Shown here piece after piece: positions 53,584-63,833 of a DNA stretch of 64,000 bases. Positions within the stretch are counted from its first letter, which is position 1. The number at the start of each line of letters is the position of its first letter. Source of the stretch: Pomacea canaliculata (Eukaryota > Mollusca > Gastropoda > Architaenioglossa > Ampullariidae). The position numbers and the translations under genes were made by a program. A model generated the notes under the pieces. That model ran no database searches. It saw only the letters and a program-made list of their open reading frames with translations, and was not told where the DNA came from. The stretch lies in assembly GCF_003073045.1 (NCBI RefSeq), contig NC_037590.1:39362751-39426750 (forward strand). Direction: 5' to 3'.

Positions 53584-55770
53584 TCCATGAAAGGTTGGCC
53601 TGGTTTGAAATACACTGCGAGTGGTATAATGCCTGGATGGCAAGTTCCTTTACTACGCGCGCACAGAGTCTATCCAGTAATTTTATATCAGTGGTTGGAA
53701 AGGATGGAGGGGTTCATTTTGTGCTTGATTACCAAAGCCTAAAGGTAGGCTGTATACGAGACAAGACGAGACGCCATCTTGGTAGCAGATAACTCCATTC
53801 TCTAATCACTTCGGTGTGCCGACACTCACTACCTTGATTTCTAACAATCTAGGCCTACTGACAAAGGACAACAGTAAATATATTTGATAATCAGATTCAT
53901 CGCATATTTTGGAGTGCTGAACTACCGAGATAGTGTATGATCATATAATTTATGTCACATTCTTTGAACAACCCCCCTAAAATCCATCTATATCAATAAC
54001 AATGTTCATGTATGACAACTCAAGGGGATTGAAGACTCAAGCATTGGACATCAAATCCCCTTCCATAAATAAATAAATAAATAAATCATTGCCATAGTAG
54101 TCGCAAGAAGAAATGACAAATAGAATACTATTTTGCGGCAGTAGCAACTGCTACGTGGGTGACGTAACCTCGAAGGTTTGTCGAAACACCTGCCAGGGGA
54201 AAGGTCATCTCAACTGACACCGAGCTTGTCGAGGGACGAACAACGTTTCGGTGGAAGTCGACACCGGCCTGAACCTCAAGAGCTCTTGATACACCTCAAC
54301 GGCATGAAGGATGAATACCTTATCCCCCTTACATTCCTGACCAGCCAGCCACCCAGCCACCCAGCCACCCACGGGGACTGGGTTTCACAGCCAGACCTCA
54401 TACATCTTGTCACGCTCCCTCCTTCCGCCAAATATCCACCCACGTTAGAGAAGCATGATCCTGGTGATACACGATACAAAGAACTTCCGTCTGAAGGTCC
54501 TCTGTGGCCTGATTGTCCAAATCAAGTTTCGTCAACACAGCGCCTAAACCACAGCTGTGCTTACATCAACACTAAACATAAATAAAACAATAAAGGAGAC
54601 TTCTTAACTGTCTTGGTTTCAGATTTTCGCAGATTTTTGTGATTGTGCAGTGCGATGTAAACAAATAATACTCAAAAGGCGAGACAAACCACTTTTTACC
54701 ACATTTTCATTCGAGGCAGGTGATAACAAGGAATCCCCCATTACGGTCGCCCTATGCCTCGAAGAAAGAAAAAGAAAGAAAAAGACACAAAGAAATAGTT
54801 TGGGTGGTCAGGACTCTTTGTATTGTATCTTGTTTTTGTCCCCCGTGAAGGTGGGGGCAGGCGCTTTATAGAAATGATATAATCACAAGAGTGTGCATAG
54901 TAGGAAATTCCCTTTTTCCTTCTCACATTTATTCGACCATCCCACTTTCTTCCCAGCCACATCTCTGTGTGCGTGTGCGTGCGTACTCTGCACGTGATAC
55001 ATGCTGCATCACACTCCAAAATAAAACTCCTGCATAATCCCTTGTTTTGCTTCCTCTCCCACTAGGAAGTGTGAATGAGGTGGCGCTAAAAATAGACCTC
55101 GCCACAGATTCCAACTTTCATTTCCACCGACACACGAAAAAAAAAAAATAATAATAAGGTAGTCTCCCTTACCGCTGTGTGAAGCAGAACACTGCCGCAT
55201 TCAGTCACAAGCAGTCTCGCAAGCTTACTTCCTTCGGCACTTCCTCTATACCTACGAAACAGGTAAGTCAACCACACCTTTGACCACTAACCCTCTTTTC
55301 AGGGGCTTTCCCACGCTACACTATATCTATATCTTTTCACCGTTGTCATGTAGTGTAAGGGTGGGTTGTTGGTTACCATTCTGGTACCCGACAGAGTTAC
55401 ATGCATAGGTACGGTGCAGTCATGCGTGACTAGCAGTGGAGATCTGTATGATGAGGATGATGATATGTAAAATTATGTGCATGCATATGTTTCTGTTTAT
55501 TTGGTTGCTATGTCAATAAAACAGAGAAGAGGGCGGATAGCTAATAGCAACAAAAACCTGGTATGTAAAGATTATTTATCACGTGATTATTTATCATTGT
55601 CTTCAGCTGTTTCTATTCCTCCCTCTTTCTTCTTTGATCGTTCTTGGCAGATGACTTACTGAATAGAGTAGCATACTTAAATGGTTGATCTTGGAAAGAT
55701 TAGAGAAAACTACAGTTGTATCTGTTATCTTTGAGTATTGAGGATGGTAAGACAGTAAGAGAGGGGACAG
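53584..55770. other. Non-coding stretch with short tandem repeats
   Basis: No gene is supported. It contains (AAAT)n near 54,068, a CAGCCACC-type repeat at 54,345-54,370, A/G-rich runs near 54,765 and poly-A at 55,137. A 135-codon frame at 54178-54585 begins at TTG, not ATG, and has no domain. Confidence 0.35.
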
Positions 55771-55773
55771 AAG

Positions 55774-55810
55774 TTCTAAAAGAGATGCTTGCTGTTTCGA
55801 AAGTAGCTTC
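55774..55810 (+). repeat. Inverted repeat, left arm (37 bp)
   Basis: Identical over 37 bp to the reverse complement of 57347-57383. Both arms can encode KEMLAVSKVAS. Confidence 0.9.
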
Positions 55811-56639
55811 GGTTTCGCAGGCTGGCCATGTTGCTCACATGCACAAGGAAAACTATCCATGTTTGACAACACTAACCGCACCTCCTAAAGCCTCCAAGGC
55901 AGCCATAGCTAAAATGAAAAAAAAAATCCCAAACAGCAAAATAAACCGGTAAACCGACATGTTCTTAGAGTTATCTCCATGTTTTGGGTGACAGAACCAA
56001 CGATCTGCTGCCATGCAGCCTACATTAATTATCCATCTGTCAGTCTGATCAAAGTTTTCTTTATCCTCTGTCGCCTTTTGTGCTACCTGGTGGGCATATG
56101 TTTGCCTTCGTTGTCACAGCTGTGTGAATTCCCTTCCTTGTCGCCTGAGACGACACCCGAACGCAGGGCCTTTCGGTACACGAGTTTTTTTAAATAAAAA
56201 TTATTAACTACTGTGTTATCACCTCCCCCTATCATAAACAGATTAACCAGTGTGATAACACCAGCCCAGGTTTATCTTATTTCTCATCCAGATATCCGGG
56301 GTGCTCTATCACTGGTCAGGGTATAACAGGGGCCAGAAGAACCAGCTGTATGTTATTTACTGTAATATGTGACACCGACATGTAGCTATACCACAACTTT
56401 GAAGCATGCAGACAAGAAAGGTGCAGGCAGTGCATAAATGTCAGTCTGTGTCCAACCCTTGCACCGGATCATTACTGTATCGGCTGTTGAATACATGTTC
56501 GTTGTCGTGTCCCATGTCGGCCATCTTGTCAAGCGTGTATCAACACTTCAAAAAAGTGAAACAAGTCTCTGGAGCGGAAAACCCCACAGCAAGAGCAAGA
56601 TATTCTGCTGGAAGTTAATAGGAGAGAGAGAGAGGAAAA

Positions 56640-57096
56640 AAAAACCTCTTTATATATAGCACGCGCTGGTGAAGTGGGTCAAGGCCGCGTGACGTCGATA
56701 ACGGCCGTTGCTGACAAAGCTGGCGCACGGCGAACGATCAGTTCCCGAGAAATGCCGCCTGCGTTGAGTTTCTGAGAAACTGGCCTAAAGTTTATTGTGA
56801 ACGGAGGGCTGGCACGCGGTCACATGCATACACGGGTTTGTTGTGGTCAGTGTGAGGGTGTGCATCGCGAGTGTCGTTAGTCGTCTGCATCGAAGCTCGA
56901 TGAAAGGACGATAGTCGCAAAGTGAGTTCTGCCGCTTTCCGCTCGTCCTCAAAGTTCGTCTGCTCGCTCAACAGATTGGAGGAGGTTTTTTATTTTTCGA
57001 GTACAGGCGTTTGCTGATCGAGTAGGCTGCACCAGTAGGTCAGCAATTGGATTTCTGGAAAATCAACAGCATTTGGTGATGGACACATTTTAGTAG
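56640..57096 (+). promoter_or_regulatory. Possible TATA promoter and noncoding first exon
   Basis: TTTATATATAG at 56649-56659 is followed by CpG-rich DNA containing a CRE-like GTGACGTCGA (56689-56698) and later by a strong splice donor TAGTAG|GTAAGTAAG at 57096/57097. No long ORF lies between, so it would be a 5'UTR exon; one small upstream frame (ATG near 56,898, about four codons) is visible. A match for its donor could be the acceptor at 63508, about 6.4 kb on. That pairing is inference. Confidence 0.4.
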
Positions 57097-57346
57097 GTAA
57101 GTAAGTTTTGGTTTTAGGTTGGATGTGTTGCTGAGGTTTTTGTTTGAGTTACTTATATCTGTGAACCTTTCGATACTTCCCTATGCACGACACAGAGCTA
57201 ATCTGAACAGGGACGATCAGCTATACTTAGGACGACTAGATGAAGTGAGTGAAGCGGAAATATATGAGGAGGCAACAGAAACACCAACTATTGAAATGCT
57301 TCTGTGACACGTGACAGGGTCTGTGAAGACAAACATCCGCATATTG

Positions 57347-57383
57347 GAAGCTACTTTCGAAACAGCAAGCATCTCTTTTAGAA
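57347..57383 (-). repeat. Inverted repeat, right arm (37 bp)
   Basis: Reverse complement of 55774-55810, without mismatch. Confidence 0.9.
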
Positions 57384-57561
57384 ACTGGTCTGAATTGTTT
57401 AACATGCAAGGCTACATCATTGTCGATAAAGCATTAAATGAAAGTAACAGCAAGGCTATTTAAAAATGTAACAAAAATATCAAATATTATTGTTTAGGAA
57501 GTGTAAAAATATGGTAGAATGCACGTGACCACCATCAAGCTGCCATTAATATAACGTCACC

Positions 57562-57800
57562 GTTGGTTGTTTGGTTGGTTGGTTTATTTAGTAGGAAAGT
57601 GTTTCCACCTTGCGGCAATTTCGCACTATGGGGGTTGGGGTAGGGATGGGGCGGAAACGGAGTACCCGGAGAAAACCCCCGACACCCAGCCCTGGTATCA
57701 CATACAGAGAGTATCCCGAGACAAGGTCTGAACCCTGAGCCGCCCACTGCAGTGGCGACAAGTGAGTGTTTTCATTAACCACTACACCACCGGGCGCCCC
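57562..57800 (-). repeat. tRNA-derived SINE with (AACC)n tail, copy 2
   Basis: On the minus strand: GGGGCGCCCGGTGGTGTAGT with A box TGGTGTAGTGG, B box GGTTCAGACC about 45 bp later, then GGGTTTTCTCCGGGTACTCC, then the tail AACCAACCAACCAAACAACC. The TTTTCTCCGGGTACTCCG phrase is known from SINEs in several animal groups. Copy 1 shares the whole layout. Confidence 0.78.
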
Positions 57801-58205
57801 TAACTCGTGCCGGCACAAATTTCTGTTAACCTGTAAGGCGGCTGAGAAGCCCTTTCCGTCTGGCCGGCATCCATGGTTGCAGTTTCAGTTATTAGTGGAT
57901 ATCCGATTCATGCAAGCGGTGAATATAATGTAGGACAAAAACTGTGGGCTCAGAACAAGCGCCTTTCACTCCATTGCTTGATGACAAAGGGTTTATTGAC
58001 GGTTGCCCCGGTCGCGCTTCAAAATAACCGTTTGTAAGCGTGCGTCTCATACTGACACTGACCTTCGCAACGACTGGTGTAGAGGTTACAGCCAAACAAG
58101 GCACCTAGAGATAGAGTGTCCCCTGCAGACGGGTGTAACTGAAAGAATACTGTGTGCACCCCCGAGAAACAAGCAAGCACACACAAAAAAACAAAACACT
58201 TCATT
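57801..58205. other. Non-coding spacer between SINE copies
   Basis: No gene or clear repeat is seen. It has raised CpG and lies within the possible 6.4-kb intron. Confidence 0.35.
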
Positions 58206-58445
58206 TCATAGCCTTGTGGTCATTGTTCTTGACCTTGCAGTAAAAGGTTCAAAGCCAGCTCAGGTCTGTGGCATGAACTACCCCACCATGCCCATTCAAC
58301 CTGATCGGGTATTTGATTTTTCAGGAGAGGTAAAAGCGGTGAAACGAAAGGGTTAGGCCCCTTCCTTGACACACTCTGAGCTACCTATCTTCACTGCCCC
58401 TAAGGGCAGTTTGCTGTGGGAGTGTTTTCATTTACCTTATGTTTA
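58206..58445 (+). repeat. tRNA-derived SINE with 3' hairpin
   Basis: A box TAGCCTTGTGGTCATTG (about 58209) and B box GGTTCAAAGCC (58246-58256) have tRNA-like spacing. About 135 bp later comes the palindrome CACTGCCCCTAAGGGCAGT (58392-58410), preceded by CTATCT. It has the same plan as the repeat at 40.66-40.9 kb. Confidence 0.6.
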
Positions 58446-60760
58446 TACAATTATTTGCAACGAAGAAGATTTGTGAACTTTCTGTACTTTAACCTTAACC
58501 ACTTTAAGATAACGCCTGTTCATTGAGCAGAAGTACAGACAGGTCTTCATGTAGTCAGGCACTCTTACAGTTCAGCACACAGTGCAGATATAGGGTGTTA
58601 TTTTTTTTCCCAGGAAGAGAGACCGCACAGTAGTTGCACATGGCGGTGTGTGCCTGACAGCCTCTTATCTTTATTGTGGCTAGTTATCTCAGCAGCCACA
58701 TTTTCGTGGTTGTTAAAACTAGAACACAATTGCACGACCGTATCCCGCGTTCATTCAAACTGTCACAAATGCAATTACCCTCCTTCACACTTCTCTCTCT
58801 CTCATCTGTGTGTGTTGTCACAGGTCTCATCACATCCACACCCTTTGTCCTCACCTAATATGGCAAGATATTTTAATAATGGGTTTGATAATTGAGTGGG
58901 ACACTGTACTACTGCAGTACACCAGCAGTTTCTGAGAAACACCGAAATACCCAAGGTGTGTTGTTCGTCAAGAGCAAAATCAATGTGAGACCATGCCCTA
59001 CCCTGGCCTTGACCTGAATGGTTAACTGATTGCGTGTTTATTCAAGTATCCATCCATCTTTTCACCCATTAATTCATTCCTTTCTTCCTTTTTTTCTTCC
59101 TTCCTCATTTTCATTCTTTTGAATGATTAAAACAGTGTTCAGTGGAGTGTCAAGCACCTTGTCGGCGTAAACACAACTGCGTATCATGGAGATGACATCA
59201 GGCTTGCGAGATTTCTCAGGAACAAAAAGAATTTCTCTGAAATGCTCTGTGGACTGTGGGTGTCTACTGTCTATTTATGACACCTGATTGCTTCATATCC
59301 TTGTAAACCCAGGACGTCTGTCTACCTTCGAGTCGAGGTGACAAAAAGTTCAGAAGATTTCTCAGGAACAACAAGTGTTTCTCGGACACGAGACCGTCCG
59401 CTGTCATCTGTTGAAAGATCACACAGTGAATGTAAACACACTTCACGCTCTTAGAACTGTCTGTAGCACTAATTAACAGAGAAATTAAACTCGCAAACAA
59501 TCATGGTTTTCGAGAAATATAATTTAAAAAAAAAAATGCGGCTGAGTTTTTCAGATGGCGCTGCGGCCAAAGTTAAAGGCTGACGTCAGTGTGGTGTGTA
59601 GCCAATGCCTGAGGTTTTTGCTACAGCAGGCCACTCACACGATATAAAAATAAAGATATAAAATATAACTGACATAATACACAGCTGATGTGCTTTTCAT
59701 TCAATCAATAAAAGTATTTTTACGAGCTTTCTTCATACAAGTAGCGGTCGGTAATCAAAAGGTATTGGTAGCCTGATTTTTGTTTGACGATGCAGCGTTT
59801 TCAAGTTAATAATATTATTGTTTATATGCCGAGAACGTATGATTTGCAGTTTTTGTAGTGTGTCAAAGAAGTCTTATTGTAAGTGTTTCGGCAATAAAAG
59901 CTTGTGCTGCAAATAATTTTGGATCATAGTGCTTTTTTTTACGACCTCCATCAGAGGATATAAATTTTGTAGGTCGTTAAGAAGACAGCAGTTGTAGTAA
60001 ACAGCCTACAACTCAAGTCAAGTGCCATCAGTGTTCAATGAAGAAAGAAAACGGTTGCAGAAGAATGCGAACACTCCTGAGGACTACTCTAGACTTCAGT
60101 ACCCAACCGACTGCCACACGACTAAATTGTTTGGCTATCTTTTTAATTTTTTTCTTTTTTGCTAACCTCATTTTTTTCACCTCTCTCCCCCTCCTAAGGT
60201 CAATCGACCCATCAAAGCATATCTGGCATATCTGTAACACATCGGGCTCCAGAAGTGTGAGCTGCCTGGTAGTCTGAAACAGTTCACTTCTTTGCGTGTT
60301 GTTAAGTCAGCGCGTATGTGTGTGCGCACCCGCGTGTCTTTTCGTGCACCATGTTCAACCCTAACCCTAACCAAACTTTTGCAGTACTTCTTTGGTCAAT
60401 GGAAGTTCGTGAACTGATTGGTTCGCAAATTCTGTTCTATTTTAATTTTTGTTACCCGTTATAGGATGCATTTCCGGTGGCGCAAAATTGGAAATCAACT
60501 TGGAGCAAATATTGGCAAAAATTTTGACCTCACTGACGTCGATGTTATTTTTCCCCGCCGCCAATGATGTGAACCTCAACACACACACCACCCGCTGATT
60601 ACAGGTGCAAAACACGTACTTTGTAACCTAGTAGTTCACAATGGCTGCAAGTAAGACGCTTTCATTACATAATAGAAGTATTTTGCCAATGTCTATAAAT
60701 ACCTTAAACATGCAAGCCATTTGGTATGGTCTTTAAACCCTCGCCGTCCACGGGATGTAT
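58446..60760. other. Non-coding stretch with scattered CRE-like sites
   Basis: No gene is supported. TGACGTCA lies near 59,581 and TGACGTCG near 60,534. The phrase AGATTTCTCAGGAACAA occurs twice, at 59,209 and 59,354. CCCTAACCCTAACC near 60,358 is only two telomere-like units. TTCCTTCC-type runs lie near 59,085. Confidence 0.35.
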
Positions 60761-60774
60761 GCCTAACTACCATG

Positions 60775-60975
60775 GCCAAAAATACAACTTGTCTACGTTA
60801 GCTGTTAGCAGTAGATGTTTGTTTACCTTGAGCACAGCTACAGCTTGTTTGTCTACGTTAGCTGTTTGTTTACCATGAGCACAACTACAACTTGCTTGCC
60901 TTGCAGTAATCATCATCGGTAGATATATGCCTGCTTACCATTAGCAAAGTTACTTGCTTGTCTTACATTAGCGGA
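60775..60975. repeat. Short degenerate tandem repeat
   Basis: The phrases TTGTCTACGTTAGCTGTT, GTTTACC(A/T)TGAGCACA and CTACA(A/G)CTTG recur with a period of about 60 bp in about three decayed units. Confidence 0.6.
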
Positions 60976-61117
60976 AGTCGTCTCGTGACTTATTGCAACT
61001 CGTCCAGGGTGAGATAAGCACGCACGATAGTGAGATAACCCGACCTTTGTCACACTAATGTGGAGAGGACTGTACAAAGTACAGATATGTGGGCTGTCGC
61101 TGGTCTGTGGGAGAGAT

Positions 61118-61350
61118 GTGTGTGGCGTCACCATTCAGCAAGTCTGACAGGAAAGTGACATCACAATTCAGCACGTCTCACTGGAGAAATGACGTCACAT
61201 TTTAGAACATCTCACTGGAAAGTGACGTTACACTTCAGCATGCCTCACAGGAAAGAGTAAGTGACGTTACACTTCAGCACGCCTCGTCGGAAAGTGTGAC
61301 GTCACCATTCAGCAGTGTCATAGGAAAGAGTGACGTGACTGCTCAGCACC
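61118..61350. repeat. Minisatellite, about 34-bp period, with a CRE-like site in each unit
   Basis: Seven units each hold a TGACGTCA-like octamer, starting at 61123, 61156, 61190, 61223, 61262, 61297 and 61331. Two are perfect TGACGTCA (61190, 61297); the others differ by one or two bases. Between them a phrase like CA-TTCAGCACGTCTCACTGGAA repeats. Confidence 0.9.
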
Positions 61351-62140
61351 AGGATAAAATAAGACTAAAAACATGGCAGACGACTGGAGAACACAAGACT
61401 TCCAGGCAGCCCGTAGTAAACATGAGATAGGTCACGTCCGCGCGCCGTAGTCCTTCAGCGCTTCTCCCGGCAAAGGAATTAGTGACGTGGAACATTTACG
61501 TTACATTCGTGGACAGTGGCACCTACCCACAGGTAAAAAGTGCCCTAACTTGGGGAGGAAACTAGGTGGTAACCCCCAGCACCGACAATCTAACCCTGAG
61601 TCATGAACCACTCTATGAAGGCCGGCAGAACGGGAATTCCCGGAAAAGGATGCTATTGCGCATGCGTCATTGGGTCATAGGGTAAGGTTGGAAATTTACA
61701 ACGAAATCGATGAACATTAAAAAAAAAAGAAAAAAAGCAAGGAAGAGGCTGTTGAAAGTCAAATGTATTTAATCTGACCAAAAGATGCTGTTCGAGATTA
61801 GATGATGGTGGCGACGATTTTATAAAATAAACAAGTGGGAAAAACGTTTATTGCGATGTTTAATTTGCTTTTATGGCATCTGTTCAGCAGATTATGAATT
61901 CAATAATAATAAAACGGTATGCATGGAACAGTTCTGTACAATCATATCTGTCTAGTTTATTTGCTAGATCGAGAAAATAATGTGTTTACTGTTGCTGAAC
62001 TAAATCAGTCATGGTGTCCGCCATATTTAACACACACAGAGAAAGTTATTGGCAGGGACATCCTTCGATTAATTAGCGACTGGTAAGACTAATTAAACAG
62101 GCCTGCCGTGAGTTCATAAATACACAATGATAACTGTCTG
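61351..62140. other. Non-coding stretch
   Basis: No gene or clear repeat is supported. An A/G-rich run lies near 61,720. Confidence 0.35.
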
Positions 62141-62345
62141 TAGGTAGCCGATATATCCAGCTGGTAAAGGATAGCATGATGGATACACAGTTATGATGAG
62201 GGTTCGAATCTTATCTTTTCGCCAGAGCTTGTTTTGTAAACTCGATCAGTCGGACTGGTGAGTGATACAAACTTACACTTGGAGCAGCAGGAGTAACCGA
62301 ATAAGACAACATTAAACGATATTTTATGCCTTCTTTGCACTAAGG
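62141..62345 (+). repeat. Possible tRNA-derived SINE
   Basis: ATCCAGCTGGTAAAGGAT resembles a tRNA D-arm with A box, and GGGTTCGAATCTTATC a T-arm with B box, about 45 bp apart. The acceptor stem does not pair well, so a functional tRNA is unlikely. Confidence 0.4.
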
Positions 62346-63508
62346 AAAAGCACTGAATGCAGTGTGAACAGCTTCACACAAAGACATTTACAATTCTGTG
62401 GGCCTAGAGCTGCACACATGAACAGGGCTATTCAAAGTCCTCCGTGCTTGGGTCCCAATACTTGAGCTCAGTGAAGGTCTCAGATTTTAGCAGACGAAAG
62501 AGTCGGAAGCATGAAAAGAGAGGCAAGGGAGCTAGCCCTGTTTTAAAGTTGCCCTAGGCTTTGGCACAAACCTTCACTCGTTAGTCAGCAAGACGACCAA
62601 TGGTTGGAGAGTAAACACTCGTGGAGCCGTAGTTATAACGAGGGTAAGTCGTTGTCCTGGGGCAAATTCAGGAACTCGGCGACAAACTTCGTGTTTCCGA
62701 AGTTATAAAGTGGTATTCAGACCCCCACGGATTTTGGTTTATCCCCCCCGAGTCATAGTTACAAAAGCGGAGGCAAAGGTGGCCTGGGGTAGAGGAACAC
62801 AAGGTAGTCCGCAGGGTCTGGACACAACTTCGGAAACACTTTTCCTTGAGTTTCTCATTTTGCCATACGGAAAAATCGGGAATTCAGCAAAAAAGTATTG
62901 TTTTCGTAGTTAAATTCAATACCCAGATACCACGTACGCTATTTCATGTTTCCTTACCACAGAACATCTTTGCCATTGCTTTATAACTACGGTTCCAGTG
63001 GAAGGACAAAACCATCTGCGGGGTCTGGTCCCCGCTTTATATTCGGAAACAGGATGTTTGTCCTCGAGTTCCCCCTGTTCCCTTTATTTTTAATTGTTAA
63101 TCCCCCCCCCCCCCAATGACTGCCAAGACAAGTTCTAAATAATTTGCTAAATTTGCTCAGGATTTTGAACGATTGATTTCCCCTCCCCTCCCCCGATATC
63201 GGTTATGGGCACGAGCCTACCGAAATAAAGAAAAAGTCATCGCCATTGTAGAGTTCCCCATGTTCCACCAGGGCAATGAATTACCCCTGCTTCACCTGCA
63301 TAAGGTGTTTTTCGGCGCCAGTTGAATGGTTAAAACTAAACAGTTAAACACTCAAAATGTAAGCAGCTTCGTTGCCTGCTACACGTTCACCAACCTAGCG
63401 CCATGGGTTAGGGTCAGGGTCAGGGTCAGATAACAGAGAGAGATTCAGACTTTGTTCTGTAACATTCTTTTGAAGTGACTTTATATGTAGTTCTTTTTGT
63501 TTTGGCAG
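62346..63508. other. Non-coding stretch with C-runs and a weak inverted repeat
   Basis: No gene is supported. GAGCCGTAGTTATAA near 62,625 and TTATAACTACGGTTCC near 62,982 are imperfect inverted copies. C-runs lie near 62,745 and 63,103. (GGGTCA)3-like sequence lies near 63,410. The end, TTGTTTTGGCAG, is a good splice acceptor. Confidence 0.4.
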
Positions 63509-63533
63509 GTAACTGGTCATTAATGAAGATCAG

Positions 63534-63677
63534 ATGTGTACTCTGGCCACCCCCAGCTCATATCGTGGAGTTCAGGGATTCCAGGTGCGCCGCGTTCTGC
63601 AGGCAAAGGTCTCAGACAACCTGGCCTCGCGGGGTATCAGCACGAAAGGCCTATGGGATACCAGACCCTCACACAAG
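63534..63677 (+). CDS. Possible first coding exon of a plus-strand gene, partial
   Basis: An acceptor TTTTGGCAG ends at 63508. ATG at 63534 opens a frame of exactly 48 codons up to a donor CACAAG|GTGAGC at 63677/63678, phase 0. The peptide begins MCTLATPSSYRGVQGFQVRR and continues with VLQAKVSDN and GLWDTRPSHK; codon use looks coding. Another frame is also open across the exon (63475-63681) but has no good ATG or protein character. I do not recognise the protein. The gene would continue past the window, and its 5'UTR exon may be the one ending at 57096. Confidence 0.5.
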
Positions 63678-63704
63678 GTGAGCACTTCTCGTCCTCAGAT
63701 GAGA

Positions 63705-63833
63705 TGGTCATGACCTTAGTTGGGATGGGTCATAATGGTCATGACCTTAGTTGGGAAGGGTCATAATCTCAAGTGGAACGTGCCATGACTTCAGGTGGGA
63801 CGGGTCAGACGGGTCATGACCTCAGGGGTCACT
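63705..63833. repeat. Minisatellite of GGTCATGACC-bearing units
   Basis: Two near-identical units of about 31 bp (GGTCATGACCTTAGTTGGGA plus a GGGTCATAAT spacer) are followed by three decayed ones. It lies 28 bp after the possible donor at 63678. Confidence 0.85.

Noticed and set aside
54178..54585. A 135-codon plus-strand frame
   Set aside because: It starts at TTG, has a Pro/Ser bias from a CAGCCACC repeat and shows no domain or splice sites.
53340..57800. CRISPR-like or segmental duplication
   Set aside because: The two similar blocks are SINE copies with pol III boxes and a tetranucleotide tail; there is no regular repeat-spacer array anywhere in the window.
60355..60372. Interstitial telomere repeat
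   Set aside because: Only two CCCTAA units; too short to be more than chance.
62141..62225. A tRNA gene
   Set aside because: D-arm and T-arm-like parts are present, but the acceptor and anticodon stems do not pair; a SINE head is more likely.
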